DNA from: Ruoffia halotolerans
Lineage (GTDB): Bacteria; Bacillota; Bacilli; Lactobacillales; Aerococcaceae
Direction: 5' to 3'
DNA: 64,000 bases
NCBI RefSeq assembly: GCF_014049385.1
Contig: NZ_JACAOA010000007.1
Location: forward strand, 1-64,000
The notes below the pieces were generated by a model, which was given only the letters and a program-made list of their open reading frames with translations, did no database searches and was not told the DNA's origin. A program made the position numbers and the translations under genes. Below are positions 59,929-64,000 of the stretch, in pieces (position 1 is the first letter of the stretch; every line of letters starts with the position of its first letter).

Positions 59929-61686
59929 ATGAGACGTATTTTATTTACTCTTAGTATTATACTCGCTACTGCCCTCACTTTGCAAGGGGAAAAAGTATTT
60001 GCCGATAATAAAATTCATTCCATTGATATTTCAGTGGAACTTCAAGAAGATGGATCAGCAATTGTTGAAGAAACTCGTAACATGACTGCTGATGATGGGA
60101 CTGAATTATATATTGAGTTGAACAACTTACAAGATTCAGAAGTATCGAATTTTTCAGTGGAAGGTTTTAACTTTAATCCTGTTTGGGATTCAGATCAATC
60201 TTTAGAAGAAAAAGAAGGATACTACGGTATCATTCGCGATGACGATGATGCAGAGCTCGTATGGGGTATGGGTGAGCACGGGGATAAAACTTATCAACTA
60301 ACTTATACGTTGTCGAATGTCGTCCGGAATTTAAATGACGGGCAAGGCTTACTATGGAACTTTGATACATTCCTAGGTATTCCAACAGAGGATTTAACTT
60401 TAACGATTGATTCTACAGTCGGCTTATCTAAGGATAATACAAACTTCTGGGGCTACGGCTTTGATGGTGATATCCAGATGCAAGGGGAGCAAATTGTTTG
60501 GACTTCAGAAGAATCACTTGATGATAGAAACAATGTCACGGTCTTGCTGCAGTTTCCTTCGGATTTATTTAATACTAGCGCAAGTGTAGATATGACGCTT
60601 GAAGAACAAAGAGAGATGGCCAACGAAGGATCCTCTTATAATACTTCGTCTTCAAATAATAGTTGGATTTTTTGGCTCGTACTAGGACTTACACTTATTC
60701 CAGGTTTGGTTATCTCCATCGCAGTGACGGCATATTACCTCAAAGTTCGAAAATTAAAACGCGAGAACAATGCGATGGTTACCGGAGCAGAACGAATAAA
60801 AATGAATAAAGGTAAAACAACCGATGTGGTTCCTGAATACGGTGATGACATTGCTAATATCGCATTCTTACTCCAAGAACTTCAAGCAGGTTACTTTGAA
60901 GATTTCTTTGCTGCATACTTAACTAAATGGCTAAGTGAAGACCGCATTAAAATTGAAACTTTTAAGACTGATAAATTTTTCGGTGATAAATATACAACCT
61001 ATATTCATGTTAAAGATATTGATCAACAACAACCGGCGATGGCTTTTGACGAATGGGTTGAGGAGAACCCTGAAGATTCTACGATTGAGGAGGGCATGTG
61101 GATCATGTTACTCGATGCTTCGGATTCTCATGGTGAAATTGATTCCACAGTTATGATGAAATGGGCAAAAGAACATGCGGACGAAGTAACAAAATTCGAA
61201 CTCATTCTTACAGCGCGTTCAATAGAATATCTAGAAGATGCTGGGTATCTCAATGTTGTTGAAGACAAAGTTTGGAAGCAAACAATCACAATTCCTCAAT
61301 CAACACCCAAAGGTGAAGAGTTATTCAATCACATTACACAATATGTCGCTTATTTAGATGATGTTGAGGTTGATCATGTTCAAGAAGATAAACAGTTATC
61401 TAGTATTTTAGTTTGGGCGCTGATTGGTGGCACTGCAACAAAGATTGCGAAACAATACGAAGATATTCTTCCAATGAAAAAAGCTTATGACGACAGCAGC
61501 ACGACTTATACACCGACTCATTACTGGCATAGTACGATGCATTTCCGTCAAAATTGGTCTACAGGGCTTTCTAGTGGTGGCTTTAATTCAGTCGTCGCTG
61601 GTGGAGGCAGTGGCGGTTCTGGTGGTGCGACATCTTCAGGTGGCGGTGGCGGTGCCGGAGGAGGCGGCGGTGGCGGTGCAAGATAG
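59929..61686 (+). CDS. DUF2207 membrane protein with glycine-rich tail
   Basis: This 585-residue protein has a signal peptide (cleavage near VFAD), an extracellular beta domain (about 27-220), one central membrane helix (about 243-265) and a cytosolic domain. It ends in a Gly/Ser-rich tail (GGGSGGSGG then GGGGAGGGGGGGAR). This matches DUF2207 (YciQ-like) proteins, of unknown function. The usual second pair of helices after the cytosolic domain is not obvious apart from a weak hydrophobic stretch near 500. Confidence 0.88.
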   Translation: MRRILFTLSIILATALTLQGEKVFADNKIHSIDISVELQEDGSAIVEETRNMTADDGTELYIELNNLQDSEVSNFSVEGFNFNPVWDSDQSLEEKEGYYGIIRDDDDAELVWGMGEHGDKTYQLTYTLSNVVRNLNDGQGLLWNFDTFLGIPTEDLTLTIDSTVGLSKDNTNFWGYGFDGDIQMQGEQIVWTSEESLDDRNNVTVLLQFPSDLFNTSASVDMTLEEQREMANEGSSYNTSSSNNSWIFWLVLGLTLIPGLVISIAVTAYYLKVRKLKRENNAMVTGAERIKMNKGKTTDVVPEYGDDIANIAFLLQELQAGYFEDFFAAYLTKWLSEDRIKIETFKTDKFFGDKYTTYIHVKDIDQQQPAMAFDEWVEENPEDSTIEEGMWIMLLDASDSHGEIDSTVMMKWAKEHADEVTKFELILTARSIEYLEDAGYLNVVEDKVWKQTITIPQSTPKGEELFNHITQYVAYLDDVEVDHVQEDKQLSSILVWALIGGTATKIAKQYEDILPMKKAYDDSSTTYTPTHYWHSTMHFRQNWSTGLSSGGFNSVVAGGGSGGSGGATSSGGGGGAGGGGGGGAR

Positions 61687-61731
61687 CATTAATCATAGTA
61701 TCGTCTCCCAACTGACTTCTTTACACCAAGA

Positions 61732-61785
61732 ATATTCAACAATTTTGGTAAATTGACCAGAATGTTGAATATCTTTTTATTTTTG
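61732..61785 (+). terminator. Terminator after the DUF2207 gene
   Basis: An 18-bp continuous stem with one G-U (61732-61749/61756-61772, slight offset at the join) is followed by CTTTTTATTTTT. Confidence 0.9.
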
Positions 61786-61895
61786 CATTTTCCTGAGGGG
61801 TTTCTTTTGTCTTAAAAGGCCCCTTTCCTTGTATTAAGTATCAATTCCAGATAAAATATGCTAATAGCATAATAAATTTTACAATGGAGGATTGT

Positions 61896-64000
61896 ATGAC
61901 TTTTAAATTAATCGAAACCAAAGAATTAAACGATATTCATTCAATTGGTAAGTTATATGAGCATGAAGAAACTGGTGCTCAAGTATTACACTTAGATAAT
62001 GATGACACAAATAAAGCATTCACAATTGCTTTCAAAACACCCCCTTACGATGATAATGGGATTGCCCACATCTTAGAACACTCGGTCTTAAATGGCTCAA
62101 AGAAATTCCCATCGAAAGAGCCTTTTGTTGAACTAATCAAAGGTTCTTTAAACACCTTTGTTAATGCGATGACTTTCTCGGATAAGACAATTTATCCCGT
62201 CGCATCAACTAATCAAAAAGATTTTTCGAATTTGATGAGCGTTTATTTAGATGCGGTCTTCCAACCACTGATTTACTCAAATCCACAAATTCTTGAACAA
62301 GAGGGTTGGCATTATCATTTAGAAAATGCTGAAGATGATTTAATCTACAAGGGTGTTGTTTATAATGAGATGAAAGGTGCGACAGCCTCACCTGACAGCC
62401 AATTGTATACAGCTATTCAAAAGTATTTATACAAAGGAACACCGTATGAATTCGAATCAGGTGGATTACCATCTAACATTCCGTCTTTAACACAAGAAGC
62501 TTTTCTTGATTTCCATGAGAAACACTACCATCCAAGTAGCTCATTAACGATTCTGTACGGAGATTTAGATACGGATCACGCTTTTGACTTACTTGCTTCT
62601 TACTTTGATGGCAAAGGTCAATTGGATGAGCCAGCCGTTGATTTAACTTTTGAAGCAACTCAACCTGTGGAAGAAGATGTTGAATTAACCTATTCAATTA
62701 CAGACGGCGATGACCCGGATCAAAAAGATTACTTGGCGATTGCTTGGCATACCGCAACAGCTTCAGATTCCTTAGAACAACACGGTTTACGTGTGTTAGC
62801 TGAGATTTTATTTGGTAATAATCAAGCGCCTTTAAAGAAAGCCTTACTCGAAGCTGAAATTGGCGGGAACATTAATGGTGATTTCTTCCAAGTCGGCTAT
62901 CCTGCCGTCTTCTCAATCGATGCAAAATATAGTGACAAAAACAATATGGACCGCTTTAAAGAAGTGGTTGAGTCCACTTTAACAGACATCGTTAAAGATG
63001 GTATCTCAAAAGAATTAATTCAAGCGGCCTTAAACAAAATCACTTTCCGCTTAAAAGAATCTGCCATCTCGGAAAGTAATCCACGCGGCGTTCTTTATGC
63101 GATTAGTTCATTAAACACATGGTTATATGATTTATCTCCCTTCGATTCACTGGAATTCTCAGATAAACTTGATTTATTAGCAAAATTATCTGAAGAAGGT
63201 TACTTTGAACAATTGATTCAAGATAAATTATTGAATAACACTAGACGTGTGAACATCGTATTAAAAGCTGAACCTGGAAAAAATGATGCTATTGAAAAAG
63301 AAACATTCAAAGCTTTACAAGAGTACAAAGCAAGCCTTTCTGACCAAGAAATTGATACATTAGTTGAGCAAACACAAGCGCTCATCGCTCGTCAAGAGGC
63401 TCCAGATAAAGCAGAGGATTTAGCGGCAATTCCGACATTAGATAAAGAAGATTTATCCACTGAAACAGAAGATTATCCTTTAACTGAAAGTACTTTATTC
63501 GAAGGAACAACACTGTATCACGCGGACCAATTTACTTCTGGAATTGATTACCTTGATCTATATCTTGATGTGTCTGACTTTGAAGCGGAAGATTACTTAT
63601 TATTAAGTTATTTAAGCCAATTATTAGGTGACTTACCGACTGAAAATTATTCTGTTGCAGAATTGCAAACGCAAATTGACTTACACACGGGTGGTATTCA
63701 CGGTGGCGTCGTAGTTTACGAAACAGTGACTGGTGAAGCAAAACCTTACTTTACATTACGAGGTAAATCACTGGAAACATCATTCACTAAATTAGTTGAG
63801 TTAATTAAAGAAATTATGACAGGAACTCAGTTTACTGACCGAACTGAATTATTAAATATCACTCAACGTCATGTGTCTGATTTTGAAGATGATATTAACT
63901 CCGCTGCTCATGTGATCGCTGCTTCACGTGCCTTAAGCCAAGTGAAACCTGTCAGCAAATTAGGGGAATTAATTAACGGGATTGATCAATTTAATTTCAC
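61896..64000 (+). CDS. M16C presequence-protease-like metallopeptidase, cut by window end
   Basis: The gene starts at an ATG 6 nt after ATGGAGG and stays open to the end of the window (about 701 codons seen; family members are about 970). The inverted zinc motif HxxEH is His58-x-x-Glu61-His62 (AHILEHS), and the third ligand lies in VVYNEMKGA near 157. KEPFVELIKGSLNTFVNAMT is typical of the M16C subgroup. It degrades oligopeptides in a closed chamber. No signal peptide. Confidence 0.95.
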   Translation, partial: MTFKLIETKELNDIHSIGKLYEHEETGAQVLHLDNDDTNKAFTIAFKTPPYDDNGIAHILEHSVLNGSKKFPSKEPFVELIKGSLNTFVNAMTFSDKTIYPVASTNQKDFSNLMSVYLDAVFQPLIYSNPQILEQEGWHYHLENAEDDLIYKGVVYNEMKGATASPDSQLYTAIQKYLYKGTPYEFESGGLPSNIPSLTQEAFLDFHEKHYHPSSSLTILYGDLDTDHAFDLLASYFDGKGQLDEPAVDLTFEATQPVEEDVELTYSITDGDDPDQKDYLAIAWHTATASDSLEQHGLRVLAEILFGNNQAPLKKALLEAEIGGNINGDFFQVGYPAVFSIDAKYSDKNNMDRFKEVVESTLTDIVKDGISKELIQAALNKITFRLKESAISESNPRGVLYAISSLNTWLYDLSPFDSLEFSDKLDLLAKLSEEGYFEQLIQDKLLNNTRRVNIVLKAEPGKNDAIEKETFKALQEYKASLSDQEIDTLVEQTQALIARQEAPDKAEDLAAIPTLDKEDLSTETEDYPLTESTLFEGTTLYHADQFTSGIDYLDLYLDVSDFEAEDYLLLSYLSQLLGDLPTENYSVAELQTQIDLHTGGIHGGVVVYETVTGEAKPYFTLRGKSLETSFTKLVELIKEIMTGTQFTDRTELLNITQRHVSDFEDDINSAAHVIAASRALSQVKPVSKLGELINGIDQFNF

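Noticed and set aside
1-64000. CRISPR arrays, prophage, IS elements, rRNA operons
   Set aside because: No regularly spaced direct repeats with unique spacers, transposase, integrase, phage or rRNA sequence was seen. The only tandem repeats are the short ones listed.

Overview
The window is low-GC Gram-positive (Firmicutes) DNA, most likely from the Lactobacillales. Supporting features are an RNA polymerase delta gene next to pyrG, a PyrR-type leader, two methionine T-boxes, TTGACA/TATAAT promoters, strong purine-rich ribosome sites, tRNA genes without encoded CCA, and a Lactococcus-type N5-(carboxyethyl)ornithine synthase. A family such as Aerococcaceae or Carnobacteriaceae is only a guess. 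No phage, IS element, rRNA or CRISPR array was seen. It reads as ordinary chromosome, rich in solute-binding proteins and RNA-based control.

Layout. 0-10 kb: class II aldolase, an unidentified structured RNA candidate (1204-1391), a PyrR-led pyrF-pyrE-transporter operon, pyrG with a reiterative-transcription-type attenuator, a DUF1934-rpoE pair, then divergent lipL-like and HD-dNTPase genes. 10-15.4 kb: a Met T-box operon with four tandem MetQ-like binding proteins and an M20 amidohydrolase, divergent from an aminotransferase. 16.7-24.2 kb: flavin enzymes, YebC, a nitroreductase, a MATE pump, an esterase and two tiny genes. 24.3-34.1 kb: an orphan OppA-like protein, a GDPD protein, an orphan LivJ-like protein behind a leader-peptide attenuator, tRNA-Leu, ceo, and a CUT1 sugar ABC operon with a DUF624 gene. 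34.2-41.9 kb: CorA, PH-domain protein, pcp with DUF979/DUF969, acetyltransferase, PAP2, NodB deacetylase and lipid kinase. 41.9-45.5 kb: Met T-box metA-metI-patB operon. 46-57 kb: rhodanese, an M20 plus DUF3100 operon, a seven-gene ABC/GDPD/PHP operon behind Pho-box-like repeats, and brnQ. 57-64 kb: a secreted protein, a broken map gene, DUF937, tRNA-Thr and tRNA-Lys, DUF2207, and an M16 protease cut by the window edge.

Themes. Methionine supply is made by one T-box operon for synthesis and one for uptake. Pyrimidine genes carry two different attenuators. Branched-chain amino acid uptake appears as a LivJ-like protein plus BrnQ. All eight solute-binding proteins lack the lipobox cysteine expected in a Gram-positive and instead end their signal peptides in A-x-A followed by Gln. 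The strongest leads for new biology are this binding-protein export pattern, the 1204-1391 RNA, the five-segment attenuator at 27.2-27.4 kb, the putative phosphodiester-scavenging operon at 49.6-55.7 kb, and the small-protein pair at 23.9-24.2 kb.
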